A stretch of 64,000 nt of DNA from an uncultured Lutimaribacter sp. (GCA_913061505.1 CAJXSO010000001.1:223519-287518), one strand, 5' to 3'. Positions 16,349 to 27,623 are shown, counted from the first letter of the stretch. Notes: generated by a model from the sequence alone, not told the origin. Numbers and translations are program-made.

Positions 16349-19134
16349 TGGCCCAACCGATCCAGCAAAGCGGGCACATGCACCTGATCGGATTTGTAAT
16401 TGCCCGTCAGCACATGCATCACCAGGTTCACCCCAAAGCGCAGCGCCATTTCGCGCTGCCTTTCACCAGAAAAGCCGCGCCCCACCGGGTATAGCGGGTT
16501 GCCCCGGTCATCGGTGGCCCAGGCGGCGGCCCAATCGTTGCCGCCAATCACCACGGGGCTGACACCATCGTTGAGGTTACGAAACGGCATGCCCTCGGCG
16601 CGTTCGGCATCGGCGGGGGCGGCCTCGACCCATAGCTCGCGGCCCTGATGGCGGCCGGGGAAATCTTGCAGCAGGTAAAAGGCGCGGGTCAGCACATGAT
16701 CGCTTGGCAGCGGCTCGAGCGGGGGAATATCGAGGGGCGCCGCCAATTGGCGCAGCTTGCGCCCATTGGGGCTGGCCGCGCCAAAGCCCGCCACATCGGC
16801 ATCGCGGGTATCAAACAAGATCATGCCACCGCTGCGCAAATAGCGGTTCAGCTTTATATAGGCCTCGGCGCTGGGGGCGGGCTGTTGCGGGGTGATCGGC
16901 CAATAAAGCAATGGGAAAAGCGAGATGTCATCGCGTTCCAGATCAACCCCCATGGGCGCTGCCGGCTCGACCGAGGTGCGGAAAAACAGCGTGTCGCTTA
17001 GGCCCAACATGCCAGCTGCGGCCATCTGATCAAGCTCTGCATCCCCCGTCAGCACATGGCCCAGCGTCAGCTCGGATGTGGCGGCCAGGGCAAAGCGATC
17101 ATCGCCGGGCCTGGGCTGCGTTTGCGCCCAAACGCCCGGCACCGGCCCCAACAGCGCCAGCCCCAGCAGCAAAAGCGCCCCCAGGCGCAGGCCACGCCCA
17201 GCGAGGCGGCCCGCCAGCCGCCCCGACACCGCCAGCGTGGCCAAAACATCAACCGCCAGCAGCACCAGCCCCAGCGCCAGCAACCACCCGCCCAAGGGCC
17301 GCTCGGGCGGGCGGGCAAAGCCGCTGACCGGCACCGTGGCAGGCCAAGCGGCCGGCGTCAAAACCGTGTCGGGCGCAATCACATTGCGGGCCAGGCGCCG
17401 ATCTTCGCTGGCATAAAGCCCGGGGCGCAGATTGGGGCCAAGCGGTGCCTGCAGCACATCTGCCCCCGCAACGCCTGCCAGGTTCTGCGCCTCTTGCAGG
17501 CGGCCAAACCCATCGAGCACCTGGCGCGGTTGCCAGACCACCCCATCGGCCTGCGTGCCCATATTGGCCTGGGTTGCCGCGCTAACCGACAGCCGTTCCA
17601 GCATTTGCACAAACAGCCCCGATAGTGGCAGGCTGGACCATTCGGCATTGGCGGTGACATGCATCAGCACCACCTGCCCCTGGCCGATGCGCTTGCGCGT
17701 CACCAGCGGTGTGCCATCAGACAGCTGGGCAATCACCCGTTCTGCCAGCTCGGGGCCGGGCTGGGCCATAACCTGGGCGCTGACGGCCACATCGGCCGGA
17801 ATGGACAGCCCGTGGAAGGGGCTTTCTTCGTCAAAGGGGGCCAGGGTTTTGGGCGCGCCCCAGCTCATGGCGCCGCCCACGGTGCGCCCGCCTGCCCGCA
17901 GGCGCACGGGCAACAGCGGGTCCATATCCGCGCGCCCCAGATCCGAGGCCGCCATCCGCGGCCCGGCAAAGCGCAACAGCAGCCCGCCTTGCTGCACCCA
18001 GTCCAGCAGGTCGGCCTGCTCGGCGCCAGACAGGCTGGCCACATCGGCCAAGACCACAACATCGGGGTTGGCGGGCAACAGATCGGGCAAGGCGCCTTCA
18101 AGCACATCGGCGCTTGGCATCAAGGCTTGGCGCAGGTAGTGCAACGGGTCTAGCAATTGCAGGCCCTCGCGATCTTCGCGCCCGGCCACCAGGGCCACTT
18201 CGCGGCGCTGCAGGCTGTCATCGGCCAGCGCCACCGCGCCAGCACCGCGCTGGCCTGCTATTTCAAACCGGGTCAGGCGGGCGCGCAATTCTGCCGGCAA
18301 AGACAGCGCCGCCCCAGCCTGCGTTGCGCCCTCGTCAAAGGCCACGGCCAGGCGGGCCAGCTCTATGGGCAAGCCCGCCGGATCTAGCCCATGGGCCAGC
18401 ACTGTTGCGGTCTCGGCAGGCCCCGGCGCAAGGCGGCGCAGCTGCAGCTGCAACGCCCCGTCATCATAGCGGGCAGGCAGCAGAACCTGCAGGTTATTTT
18501 CGCCCTGCACCACCCGCAGCGTGCCGCGCGTGAGAAGCTGTGCCAACAGCGCCTCGCGGCCCGGGTAATCGATGCCATCGGCCAGCCAAACGGTATCGAA
18601 ACGGGCATCCCCCAGGGTTTCGGCCCATGCCTGCAGGGCCATGTCATCAGGCGCCCAAGACTGCGGCGCCAAGGCGGGCAATTGGTTTTGCCACGCAGCG
18701 GCGGGTTGGAAAACCAGCGGCTCGGGCGTGGTCAGGCGGGCCACCGCCACGGGGCGGCCATCGCGCGCAGCCTGCGCCAATGCTTGGTCCAAAAATTCCG
18801 CCCGCTGCGGCCAGTCGGGTGCGCCCGCCCATGTGCCATCAAGCAAAAACAGCACTGGCCCGCGGCCCGCCTGGCGGTTGGGATCGGGGTTTAACACCGG
18901 GCCGGCAAGCCCCACGATCAAAGCCGCAACCGCCAGCATGCGCAGCATCAACAACCACCAAGGGGTGCGGTCTGTGACCGTGTCATCATCGCTTAACCCC
19001 AGCAATAGCGCCACACCGGGAAACCGGCGGCGCAGCGGCGCGGGCGGGATCGCGCGCAAAATCAGCCACAGCACAGGCAGCGCCAAAAGCGACAGCAAGA
19101 GCCAAGGTGCGCCAAAGCCCAACGCGCCCAGCAT
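16345..19134 (-). CDS. BatA/DUF4159 domain membrane protein
   Basis: A 929-residue membrane protein. The N-terminus is a BatA (aerotolerance regulator N-terminal) domain: a span at residues about 7-25 (WLLLSLLALPVLWLILRA), RRRFPGVALLLGL, and a second span at about 60-75. The middle is an amidotransferase-like segment, there are further spans around 590-650, and the C-terminal ~230 residues (DDRFALAATSELTLGHVLTG onward) are DUF4159. The start at 19134 overlaps the upstream DUF58 gene (ATGA); an upstream extension would lie wholly within that gene. It is probably part of a MoxR-linked envelope or metal/chaperone system of unknown detail. Confidence 0.85.
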   Translation of the reverse strand: MLGALGFGAPWLLLSLLALPVLWLILRAIPPAPLRRRFPGVALLLGLSDDDTVTDRTPWWLLMLRMLAVAALIVGLAGPVLNPDPNRQAGRGPVLFLLDGTWAGAPDWPQRAEFLDQALAQAARDGRPVAVARLTTPEPLVFQPAAAWQNQLPALAPQSWAPDDMALQAWAETLGDARFDTVWLADGIDYPGREALLAQLLTRGTLRVVQGENNLQVLLPARYDDGALQLQLRRLAPGPAETATVLAHGLDPAGLPIELARLAVAFDEGATQAGAALSLPAELRARLTRFEIAGQRGAGAVALADDSLQRREVALVAGREDREGLQLLDPLHYLRQALMPSADVLEGALPDLLPANPDVVVLADVASLSGAEQADLLDWVQQGGLLLRFAGPRMAASDLGRADMDPLLPVRLRAGGRTVGGAMSWGAPKTLAPFDEESPFHGLSIPADVAVSAQVMAQPGPELAERVIAQLSDGTPLVTRKRIGQGQVVLMHVTANAEWSSLPLSGLFVQMLERLSVSAATQANMGTQADGVVWQPRQVLDGFGRLQEAQNLAGVAGADVLQAPLGPNLRPGLYASEDRRLARNVIAPDTVLTPAAWPATVPVSGFARPPERPLGGWLLALGLVLLAVDVLATLAVSGRLAGRLAGRGLRLGALLLLGLALLGPVPGVWAQTQPRPGDDRFALAATSELTLGHVLTGDAELDQMAAAGMLGLSDTLFFRTSVEPAAPMGVDLERDDISLFPLLYWPITPQQPAPSAEAYIKLNRYLRSGGMILFDTRDADVAGFGAASPNGRKLRQLAAPLDIPPLEPLPSDHVLTRAFYLLQDFPGRHQGRELWVEAAPADAERAEGMPFRNLNDGVSPVVIGGNDWAAAWATDDRGNPLYPVGRGFSGERQREMALRFGVNLVMHVLTGNYKSDQVHVPALLDRLGQ

Positions 19135-20012
19135 CAGCGCCCCCCTGCCTGCGACAGGCCATGCCAGGCCCACAGCAACGCCGTTTGCGCGGGGCTGTTG
19201 GTGTGGTGGCACAAAAACTGCCAGCCGGTGGCGGTGCACAGGTCTTGCAAAGCCGCCTTGCGGGCAGCGAGGCGCTGCAAATAGCGCGCGCGCAGATCCG
19301 AGGCCTTAAGCGTTTCATGCTGCAGGCTGCCGCCCATGCTTTCAAACACGGTGCGCCCGGCAAAGGGAAACGCCTCTTCGCTAGGGTCCAGAACCTGTAT
19401 CACCAGCCCCCGCACGCCGCGATCAGCGGCTTTGCCCAATGCCGCCTGCACCGGGGCCATATCGCCCAGAAAATCCGAGATAAACACCGCCCGCGCGTGG
19501 GGCAGCATGGCCCGCGCCTCGGGCATGCCGTAATCGGCGCTATCGTCATCCAAAAACAGGCTTGCCATATTTTGCAGCTGCGCCTCGCCCCGGCGCGGCG
19601 GCAGGGCCGTGCCCGTCAGGCCCACGCGTTCGCCACCGCGCACCAACAGCACCGCCAAGGCCAGCCCCAGCAGCCGCGCGCGCTCGGCCTTTTGGGGCAG
19701 ATCACTGGCCGAGGCAAACCGCATCGAGGCCGACCGATCCACCCAAAACATCACCGATTGCGCGATTTGCCATTCGCGTTCGCGCACAAAACGCGTGTCA
19801 CCGCGCGCCGAGCGGCGCCAATCGATCATCGCCGCAGGGTCGCCCGGCTGGGCGGCTCGATATTGCCAAAAATCATCGCCCTGCCCGGCCCGCCGGCGGC
19901 CATGCTGGCCCAGCATCACGGTGCTGGCCAATTGAGTGGCCCGCGCCAACAAGGGCGGCAACAGGGCCGCCTGCTGTTCGGCCTGGGCGCGCAGGGCAAG
20001 GGATGATGTCAC
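19134..20012 (-). CDS. DUF58 domain-containing protein
   Basis: A 292-residue soluble protein with the DUF58 core: the signature DFWQYRAAQPGDPAAMIDWRRSARGD at about residues 47-72, followed by a VWA-like fold (MFWVDRSASMRF). DUF58/VWA proteins are partners of MoxR ATPases and are thought to act in protein or cofactor maturation. The gene overlaps moxR upstream and the BatA gene downstream by four and one bases respectively, so translation is coupled. Confidence 0.9.
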   Translation of the reverse strand: MTSSLALRAQAEQQAALLPPLLARATQLASTVMLGQHGRRRAGQGDDFWQYRAAQPGDPAAMIDWRRSARGDTRFVREREWQIAQSVMFWVDRSASMRFASASDLPQKAERARLLGLALAVLLVRGGERVGLTGTALPPRRGEAQLQNMASLFLDDDSADYGMPEARAMLPHARAVFISDFLGDMAPVQAALGKAADRGVRGLVIQVLDPSEEAFPFAGRTVFESMGGSLQHETLKASDLRARYLQRLAARKAALQDLCTATGWQFLCHHTNSPAQTALLWAWHGLSQAGGR

Positions 20013-21028
20013 GCGGCCACCTCGGTGCGGGTGGCGGCGGCAACCGTATCTGCAATCAAGCGCTGCAGGTTTTCACCGCGCGCGCGGGCTGCAAATGTCA
20101 GGGCCATACGGTGGCTGAGCACGGGCAGGGCCATCGCCGCCACATCCGCGACCGAGGGCGCCAGCCGCCCCTGCAGCAAGGCGCGCGCGCGCACCGTCAG
20201 CATCAGCGCCTGCGCCGCACGCGGGCCCGGGCCCCATGCCACGGCATCGCGCACGGCGGCGCTGGCCTCGGGCTGATCGGGGCGGAAGGCGCGCACAAGA
20301 TCCAATATTGCCTCGACCACACTGTCACCCACGGGCATGCGCCGCAGCAGGTTTTGCGCCGCCATCAGCGTTTCGGGGGTAAAGACCGCATGGGCCTGGC
20401 CCTCGCCCACACCTGTGGTGGCCAGCAAAATGTCACGCTCGGTCTGGCGGGTGGGATAGGGCACATCGATCTGCACCAAAAAGCGATCAAGCTGCGCCTC
20501 GGGCAGGGGGTATGTGCCCTCTTGTTCGATGGGGTTTTGGGTGGCCAAAACATGAAAGGGCATGCCCAGCGCGCGATCTTGCCCCGCCACCGTCACCTTG
20601 CGCTCTTGCATGGCTTGCAACAGCGCAGATTGGGTGCGCGGGCTGGCCCGGTTAATTTCATCGGCCATCAGCAATTGGCAAAAAATCGGGCCTTGTAGAA
20701 ACCGAAAGGCGCGCTTGCCCTCGGCGTCGGTTTCCAGCACCTCGCTGCCCAAAATATCGGCTGGCATCAGATCGGGGGTAAATTGCACCCGGTTGCCCTG
20801 CAGCCCCATCACCGTAGACAGCGTATCCACCAGCCGGGTTTTGCCAAGCCCCGGCAAGCCGATCAACAGCCCGTGCCCACCGCATAGCAGTGCTGTCAGG
20901 GTAAGATCGACAACCGTTTCCTGGCCAATGAACCGTGCGGTGATCGAGGCTTTGGCATCGGCCAGTCGCTGCTCTAGGTTTTCGATCTCGGCAACAAGAT
21001 CGGGTGCATCCGACGTGGCAATCGACAT
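20009..21028 (-). CDS. MoxR family AAA ATPase
   Basis: A 339-residue MoxR-type AAA+ ATPase, the first gene of a four-gene minus-strand operon with DUF58, BatA/DUF4159 and a large membrane protein. Walker A is GLPGLGKT at about residues 57-64, and the Walker B region is LLMADEINRASPRTQSALLQAMQE. The sensor region PFHVLATQNPIEQEGTYPLPEAQLDRF is fully conserved. MoxR proteins act as chaperones for specific complexes; the client is not evident here. The promoter lies in the 56-bp gap to the divergent DUF1285 gene. Confidence 0.93.
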   Translation of the reverse strand: MSIATSDAPDLVAEIENLEQRLADAKASITARFIGQETVVDLTLTALLCGGHGLLIGLPGLGKTRLVDTLSTVMGLQGNRVQFTPDLMPADILGSEVLETDAEGKRAFRFLQGPIFCQLLMADEINRASPRTQSALLQAMQERKVTVAGQDRALGMPFHVLATQNPIEQEGTYPLPEAQLDRFLVQIDVPYPTRQTERDILLATTGVGEGQAHAVFTPETLMAAQNLLRRMPVGDSVVEAILDLVRAFRPDQPEASAAVRDAVAWGPGPRAAQALMLTVRARALLQGRLAPSVADVAAMALPVLSHRMALTFAARARGENLQRLIADTVAAATRTEVAA

Positions 21029-21084
21029 GGAAAAATCCTTCCTCGGGCTCTATGTTGTATTTGATAATATCTCGCGGCGGTGAA

Positions 21085-21684
21085 ATGGCAAAAACAATGA
21101 GTGGACAAAACATCGTGAAGCCTTCGGCAGATAGTATCGCAGCTTCGGCGCGTGCTGCACAAAAATCGGGCAAATCCCTGCCGCCCGTGCATTTGTGGAA
21201 CCCACCCTTTTGCGGCGATCTGGATATCAGGATTGCACGCAATGGCATGTGGTATTACCTGGGCACGCCCATTGGCCGCCCCGAGCTGGTGCGCCTGTTT
21301 TCCACCATTTTGCGCAAAGATGGGGATGCCTATTTTCTGGTCACACCTGTTGAAAAGGTTGGCATTACGGTCGAAGACGCCCCGTTTGTGGCGGTTGATT
21401 TCGAGGCCACAGGCAGCGGTGCCGCACAGCAGCTGGTATTTTCCACCAATGTGGGCGATCAGGCCGAGGCCGGGCCAAACCACCCAATTCGCGTGGAACG
21501 CGACCCAGACACCGGCGAACCTGCGCCCTATGTTTTGATTCGCGCCAACCTAGAGGCGCTGATCGATCGCAAAAGCTTTTATCGGTTGGTAGATTTGGGC
21601 ACCCATCACCAAGGCTGGTTTGGCCTGTGGTCGGGGGGGCAGTTTTTCCCCATCATCCCATCGCACGAGCTGCCCGAGGCCTAA
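21085..21684 (+). CDS. DUF1285 domain-containing protein
   Basis: A 199-residue soluble protein of the DUF1285 family. Family features include PPVHLWNPPFCGDLDIRIARNG at residues about 33-54 (split here), WYYLGTPIGRPELVRLFSTIL and the C-terminal RKSFYRLVDLGTHH. Function is unknown; structures in the family suggest a ligand-binding or signalling fold. The ATG at 21085 is chosen because the open frame upstream would overlap the divergent moxR start. It ends 10 bp from the convergent EamA gene. Confidence 0.88.
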   Translation: MAKTMSGQNIVKPSADSIAASARAAQKSGKSLPPVHLWNPPFCGDLDIRIARNGMWYYLGTPIGRPELVRLFSTILRKDGDAYFLVTPVEKVGITVEDAPFVAVDFEATGSGAAQQLVFSTNVGDQAEAGPNHPIRVERDPDTGEPAPYVLIRANLEALIDRKSFYRLVDLGTHHQGWFGLWSGGQFFPIIPSHELPEA

Positions 21685-21694
21685 GGCCACCGCC

Positions 21695-22672
21695 CTAGCG
21701 TTGCGCCACGATCACGCCCAGCGCCACGATGGCGGCGCCGATCGCCTGTGGCCAGCTCCAGCCTTGGCCCAAGGCCAGAAAAATCAGCATCACGTAAAAC
21801 GGTGCGACATTGATATGAAACGAGGCCAGCCCCACACCCAGCCGCGCCACCGAGATGATCCATAACAGCTGGCTCAGGGCCATGCCGCCAATGGCGTATA
21901 TCGCCAGCAGCATGGGCGTATGCCCCTGCATCACGCCTTTTGGCAGGGGCACCAGCCCCAGCATGTGACCTGCCAGAAACAGCACGCCCGTCACCACCAG
22001 CCCGCCTGCCAAGGTGACAGTGGTGCGCCCCAAAGCCGAAAGATCTGGCAGCCCCGAAACCGAACGATGGCTGCCCCAAGCAAATAAAAAGCACGACAGC
22101 ACAGCCGCACCCACGCCCCATAGCGCGCTGGCCGAAAGGCCGCCACCGCCGCTGCCCAGGCCCGAGGCGATGATGCCCCCAACAACCGAGGCCAGCAGCC
22201 CCACCCCCAGGCGCCCGTTCAACCGGCGCCCTTCGGTGACTATCTCGATCAAAACCGCGGCAATCGGCACGGCGGCTGCGATGATAGACACGGTCACAGC
22301 ATCAGTTGCCGCCTGGGCCACCAAAAGCAGCCATGCGCCCAGGCCAAAGGCCAGCCCGCCAATGCGCGCGCCTTTCAGCCATGGGGCCGCCAGCACCGCG
22401 CGCCCGCCCTCGATTGCGGCCCAAGCCATGATCAAAACCAGAACCGACAAGCAAAACCGCGCCGCAATCAGCGCCAGCGGATCCCATGTTTTCAGCAACA
22501 CCTCGGCGGCAGGAAAGCCCGCCGCCCACACCGCCATCGAGGCCATGCAGATCAGGTTGCCAATGCTCTGGCTGTGCCGCGGGTCTAGCGGCATACCGCC
22601 GGGGGATAGGGTTGCGCTCATGGGGTTGGGCAGACCAAGTTTGCGCAGCTCGGTCTTGCCCGTTCGCGACAT
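21695..22672 (-). CDS. EamA-family (DMT) transporter
   Basis: A drug/metabolite transporter superfamily protein with about ten predicted membrane spans in two EamA repeats, 325 residues from the ATG at 22672. An ATG at 22621 (308 residues) is a reasonable alternative; neither start has a clear ribosome-binding site. The hydrophobic core begins at LICMASMAVWAAGFPAAEVL. Substrate is unknown; the family exports amino acids, nucleosides or other metabolites. A second EamA gene is just upstream on the same strand, but the two are not close paralogues by eye. Confidence 0.85.
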   Translation of the reverse strand: MSRTGKTELRKLGLPNPMSATLSPGGMPLDPRHSQSIGNLICMASMAVWAAGFPAAEVLLKTWDPLALIAARFCLSVLVLIMAWAAIEGGRAVLAAPWLKGARIGGLAFGLGAWLLLVAQAATDAVTVSIIAAAVPIAAVLIEIVTEGRRLNGRLGVGLLASVVGGIIASGLGSGGGGLSASALWGVGAAVLSCFLFAWGSHRSVSGLPDLSALGRTTVTLAGGLVVTGVLFLAGHMLGLVPLPKGVMQGHTPMLLAIYAIGGMALSQLLWIISVARLGVGLASFHINVAPFYVMLIFLALGQGWSWPQAIGAAIVALGVIVAQR

Positions 22673-22715
22673 GGCGTCGCTGGTGGGCCAGCCTTGGCAA
22701 AAAAGTCAAATCGCC

Positions 22716-23576
22716 TCAGCTATGGCGCGGGCCGCTTAGCGATAGCAGCACACCGCCCAGCACCACGCCCGCAGCCAGCAGGGCCTTTGCTGATAGGGCC
22801 TCGCCCAGCAGCGCGGCGCCCGCCAAAACCGCAATCACCGGCACGCTCAGTTGGGCGATGGCGGCTGTGCTGGCGCGCAGCTGCGGCAACACCTGATACC
22901 ACAGCGCATAGCCCAAGCCCGAGGTCACAGCGCCAGACAAAACGGCCAAGGCCACAGCCGCGGGGGGCAGCGTGGGCAGGCCCTGCCACAGGGCCAGCAC
23001 CGCGCTGCCTGCCAGCCCAACCAATGCGGCGCCCATAAAATTGGTGGCGGTGCTGGCCAGCGGATCGGGCGCACCACGCCCCAGCAGCGAATAAAGCCCC
23101 CAGCCAAAGCCCGCCACCGCCATGGCCGCCGCATGGGGCAGGCTGATGGCCGCGCCATCCCCCACAGGGGCCAGCAACAAAACCAGCCCGCCAAACGCCA
23201 CCGCCGCCCCCAACAGGCGCCGCGGGGTTAGCGCCTCGCCCTGCGCAATGGCTGCGATAAACATGGTCAGCTGCACGCAGCCAAACAGCACCAAGGCCCC
23301 CAGCCCCGCATCCAGCGCGCCATAGGCGGCAGAAAAGCCGTAGATATACAAAAGCAGGGGCACAACGCCGCGCATGCCAATGGCCGGGCGCGGGCCGGGC
23401 TGGTGGCGCGCCCTGAGCCGCCACAGCGCCCCCAGCACCAATGCCCCGGCCGCCAGGCGCAACGTGCCAAAGCTGGCTGCCCCCATGCCGGGCTGCAACA
23501 GGCCGGCCCGGTTCAGCAGCGAATTGGCGGCAAAGGCCACCATCACAACGGCGGTTAGCAAGACGAGGCGCATCAT
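22716..23576 (-). CDS. EamA-family (DMT) transporter
   Basis: A 286-residue inner-membrane protein with about ten hydrophobic spans and two EamA repeats, beginning MMRLVLLTAVVMVAFAANSLLNRAGL. The frame is open further upstream into the groL terminator, but the two adjacent ATGs at 23576 and 23573 place the first span at the N-terminus as expected. The motif FAANSLLNRAGL and the LLYIYGFSAAYGALDAG segment fit the RarD/YdcZ-like branch. Substrate cannot be assigned. Confidence 0.85.
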   Translation of the reverse strand: MMRLVLLTAVVMVAFAANSLLNRAGLLQPGMGAASFGTLRLAAGALVLGALWRLRARHQPGPRPAIGMRGVVPLLLYIYGFSAAYGALDAGLGALVLFGCVQLTMFIAAIAQGEALTPRRLLGAAVAFGGLVLLLAPVGDGAAISLPHAAAMAVAGFGWGLYSLLGRGAPDPLASTATNFMGAALVGLAGSAVLALWQGLPTLPPAAVALAVLSGAVTSGLGYALWYQVLPQLRASTAAIAQLSVPVIAVLAGAALLGEALSAKALLAAGVVLGGVLLSLSGPRHS

Positions 23577-23639
23577 GGTGCTTTCGTTACCCTGGTGCAC
23601 AGTGCCTAGCGCCCTGCGCCCCCCTTTGGCAATCGCCCA

Positions 23640-23672
23640 AAAAGAAAGGGGCCGCCCCGCAGGACAGCCCCC
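23640..23672 (-). terminator. Probable terminator downstream of groL
   Basis: Read on the minus strand, a GGGGC...GCCCC stem (23667-23671 with 23648-23652) is followed by a T-rich run (complement of AAAAAGAAA at 23639-23647). It lies 24 bp after the groL stop codon and before the EamA gene. Confidence 0.5.
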
Positions 23673-23695
23673 AATTTTGCGCAATGCGCGGCTGA

Positions 23696-25390
<1,695 letters not shown>

Positions 25391-25404
25391 CTATCGGGCT
25401 GAAA

Positions 25405-25692
25405 TCAGCCGATGATCCCCATGATGTCGCTTTCCTTCATGATCAGCATTTCTTCGCCATCGATGGTAACTTCGGTGCCCGACCATTTGCCGAACATCAC
25501 GCGGTCATCCACTTTGACGTCCATTGCGATGCGGTCGCCGTCTTCATCTTTGGCGCCTGCGCCTACAGCAACAACGATGCCTTCTGCAGGCTTTTCTTTT
25601 GCGCTGTCTGGAATGATCAGACCACCCTTGGTCTTTTCTTCGCCTTCTACGCGGCGAACCAGCACGCGGTCATGAAGCGGTGTAAATGCCAT
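25405..25692 (-). CDS. groS: 10 kDa co-chaperonin GroES
   Basis: Heptameric lid of the GroEL chaperonin. The 95-residue product is full length, with [14 protein letters not shown] at the N-terminus, the mobile loop [20 protein letters not shown] and the conserved [14 protein letters not shown]. The ATG at 25692 has GGAG 8 bases upstream; an upstream in-frame start at 25713 lacks one. First gene of the groSL operon. Confidence 0.98.
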   Translation of the reverse strand: MAFTPLHDRVLVRRVEGEEKTKGGLIIPDSAKEKPAEGIVVAVGAGAKDEDGDRIAMDVKVDDRVMFGKWSGTEVTIDGEEMLIMKESDIMGIIG

Positions 25693-25749
25693 CTCTGAGG
25701 CTCCTTGGCTCAAAGTTTCTCCCTAGACCCCTCGCTCGTCGAGAGATCA

Positions 25750-25776
25750 TTAGCACTCACCATCGGCGAGTGATAA
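25750..25776 (-). promoter_or_regulatory. CIRCE element (HrcA operator) of groSL
   Basis: TTAGCACTC (25750-25758), nine bases, then GAGTGATAA (25768-25776). This matches the CIRCE consensus TTAGCACTC-N9-GAGTGCTAA with one change in the right arm. It is 58 bp upstream of the groS start, the expected place for HrcA repression of heat-shock genes. Confidence 0.95.
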
Positions 25777-25831
25777 CGACGCATAGCTAAGGATGTGCCT
25801 GTGGGCTGTCAACGGGCAGCTGGCAAAAAAA

Positions 25832-26512
25832 TTATAAAGTTTTTGCAACCGGCGCTGCGGGCTTGGGCAGGGCATTTCTGCCCTCGTCTGTCAGCTGGTA
25901 GATGCCCTTTGTCACACGCTCGAACCAGCCGTAATGGTTGTCGGCCATCAGGCGGGTGGCGCGTGGCACGGCGGTGGCCTTGGCCACATCGGCCCCGCGT
26001 GCGGCGCCTGCCTCGGCCAGATATATGGCGCAGGCCAAGGCGTCTTGGCGATAGGCCGTCATAATCTTGCCGCGGGTGCCGCCCTTGTTTGGGTCGCCTT
26101 GGCGGCGATCGAATTCGCGCAGCAAAGCCCGCTGGCGGGTGGCAGATTTGCGTGGGCTATAGGGGCCCGGATCGGCGTGTACCTCAACCAAGCCATCCGC
26201 CAGGCGCACCGTCATCACCCCCAGCCCCAAACGGCGGCACAGTTTCACATTGGCCAAAAGCGCCTTGTAACTAGACCGGCCCGATTGCCGCGGCACGCAG
26301 ACATACACATCATCGCTCAGCGCCAGCCGGGCGCAGGCCTGATGCAGCAATGCCAGGGAAAAGCTGGTTTTCAGCTCGACAATCAGCGGCGGTGCGTCGC
26401 CCTTGCGCGCCACAACATCGGCCGCGGCCACCTCGGATTTCACCTGATATCCCCGCGCCTCGAGATAGGTTTTGACGGGGTCGTAAAGATCGGTTTCCAA
26501 AACGCGGGCCAT
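25832..26512 (-). CDS. DUF2161 family PD-(D/E)XK-like protein
   Basis: A 226-residue protein of the DUF2161 family, predicted to have a PD-(D/E)XK nuclease-like fold. The candidate core is ADVVARKGDAPPLIVELKTSFS at residues about 29-50, where D30 and the ELK (E45, K47) match the expected spacing. A helix-turn-helix-like C-terminal part follows (RATRLMADNHYGWFERVTKGIYQLT). The role is unknown. The ATG at 26512 follows AAGGGGG; an extension upstream would run into the ppaC promoter. Its start is divergent from ppaC. Confidence 0.85.
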   Translation of the reverse strand: MARVLETDLYDPVKTYLEARGYQVKSEVAAADVVARKGDAPPLIVELKTSFSLALLHQACARLALSDDVYVCVPRQSGRSSYKALLANVKLCRRLGLGVMTVRLADGLVEVHADPGPYSPRKSATRQRALLREFDRRQGDPNKGGTRGKIMTAYRQDALACAIYLAEAGAARGADVAKATAVPRATRLMADNHYGWFERVTKGIYQLTDEGRNALPKPAAPVAKTL

Positions 26513-26660
26513 GCCCCCTTTTACCCATGCCGGGCCACAAACAACAAGGGGCGCGCCCCTGTGGCAGACTGGCGCGCAAATATGCCGCAACGCAGAAGGT
26601 GACAAAACCGCCCGGCCCACTTATAAGGCGCGCGGACTTCTGCACTGAACGAGGCATCGC

Positions 26661-27581
26661 ATGACCACCCTAGTTTTCGGCCACAAATCCCCCGACACAG
26701 ATTCGACCGGCTCGCCCATCATCTGGGCATGGTATCTGAACGAGGTCAAAGGCCAAGCAGCCCGGCCCGTGCTGTTGGGCGAACCCAATACCGAAGCGGC
26801 CTTTATGCTGCGCCACTGGGGTTTGGACAAACCCGAAATCATCAGCGATGTGGCCGCTGATACGCCCGTGGTGATTGTTGACACCAACAACCCAGCCGAG
26901 CTGCCCAGCACCATCAACAGCGCCGATATTCAGGGCATTATCGATCACCACAAGCTGGTGGGCGGGCTGGAAACCAAAGGCCCGATCGAAATCACCATCC
27001 GCCCGCTGGCCTGCACCGCCACGCTGATGATCGACCTGATGGGCGCCGATGCCGCGCGCATGCCCACGGCCATCAAGGGCGCTGCGCTGTCGTGCATCTT
27101 GTCTGATACGCTGGAATTCCGCAGCCCCACCACCACCGCGCATGATCGCGCCGTGGCCGAGCAGCTGGCAACCGACCTGGGCGTTGATATCGCCGCCTAT
27201 GCCGCGCAGCTTTTCGAGGCAAAATCCGATGTTTCGGCCTTTAGCGATGCCGAATTGCTGCGGATGGATTCGAAAGAATACGCCATCGCCGGCAAAGAAT
27301 TCCGCGTCAGCGTTTTGGAAACCACCGCGCCCAAGCTGATTCTTGACCGCAAAGACAGCCTGATGGCCGCCATGCAAGACGTGGCCGCCGAAGATGGTGC
27401 CGACCAGGTGCTGTTGTTTGTTGTCGATATCCTGAACGAAGAAGCCACGCTGCTGGTGCCAAACGATCTGGTCAAAACCCTGGCCGAGAAAAGCTTTGGC
27501 GCCACGGTCACCGGCGATACCGTTGTGCTGCCCGGCATCATGAGCCGGAAAAAGCAGATCATCCCCGTGCTGGCGCTGTAA
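26661..27581 (+). CDS. ppaC: Manganese-dependent inorganic pyrophosphatase (family II)
   Basis: Cytosolic DHH-family enzyme that hydrolyses diphosphate to two phosphates. The 306-residue protein has the metal-binding motifs GHKSPDTDS (residues 7-15), VVIVDTNNPAELP and IIDHHK (about 93-98), then the DHHA2 domain ending with the substrate-binding LPGIMSRKKQIIP. It would remove diphosphate released by pathways such as PhnM or PRPP use, but it is a general enzyme and not linked to the phn locus by position. Confidence 0.97.
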   Translation: MTTLVFGHKSPDTDSTGSPIIWAWYLNEVKGQAARPVLLGEPNTEAAFMLRHWGLDKPEIISDVAADTPVVIVDTNNPAELPSTINSADIQGIIDHHKLVGGLETKGPIEITIRPLACTATLMIDLMGADAARMPTAIKGAALSCILSDTLEFRSPTTTAHDRAVAEQLATDLGVDIAAYAAQLFEAKSDVSAFSDAELLRMDSKEYAIAGKEFRVSVLETTAPKLILDRKDSLMAAMQDVAAEDGADQVLLFVVDILNEEATLLVPNDLVKTLAEKSFGATVTGDTVVLPGIMSRKKQIIPVLAL

Positions 27582-27623
27582 TCTGGCCTAACGCCTGCAA
27601 TTTCGCACTGTAACACCCGCCTG

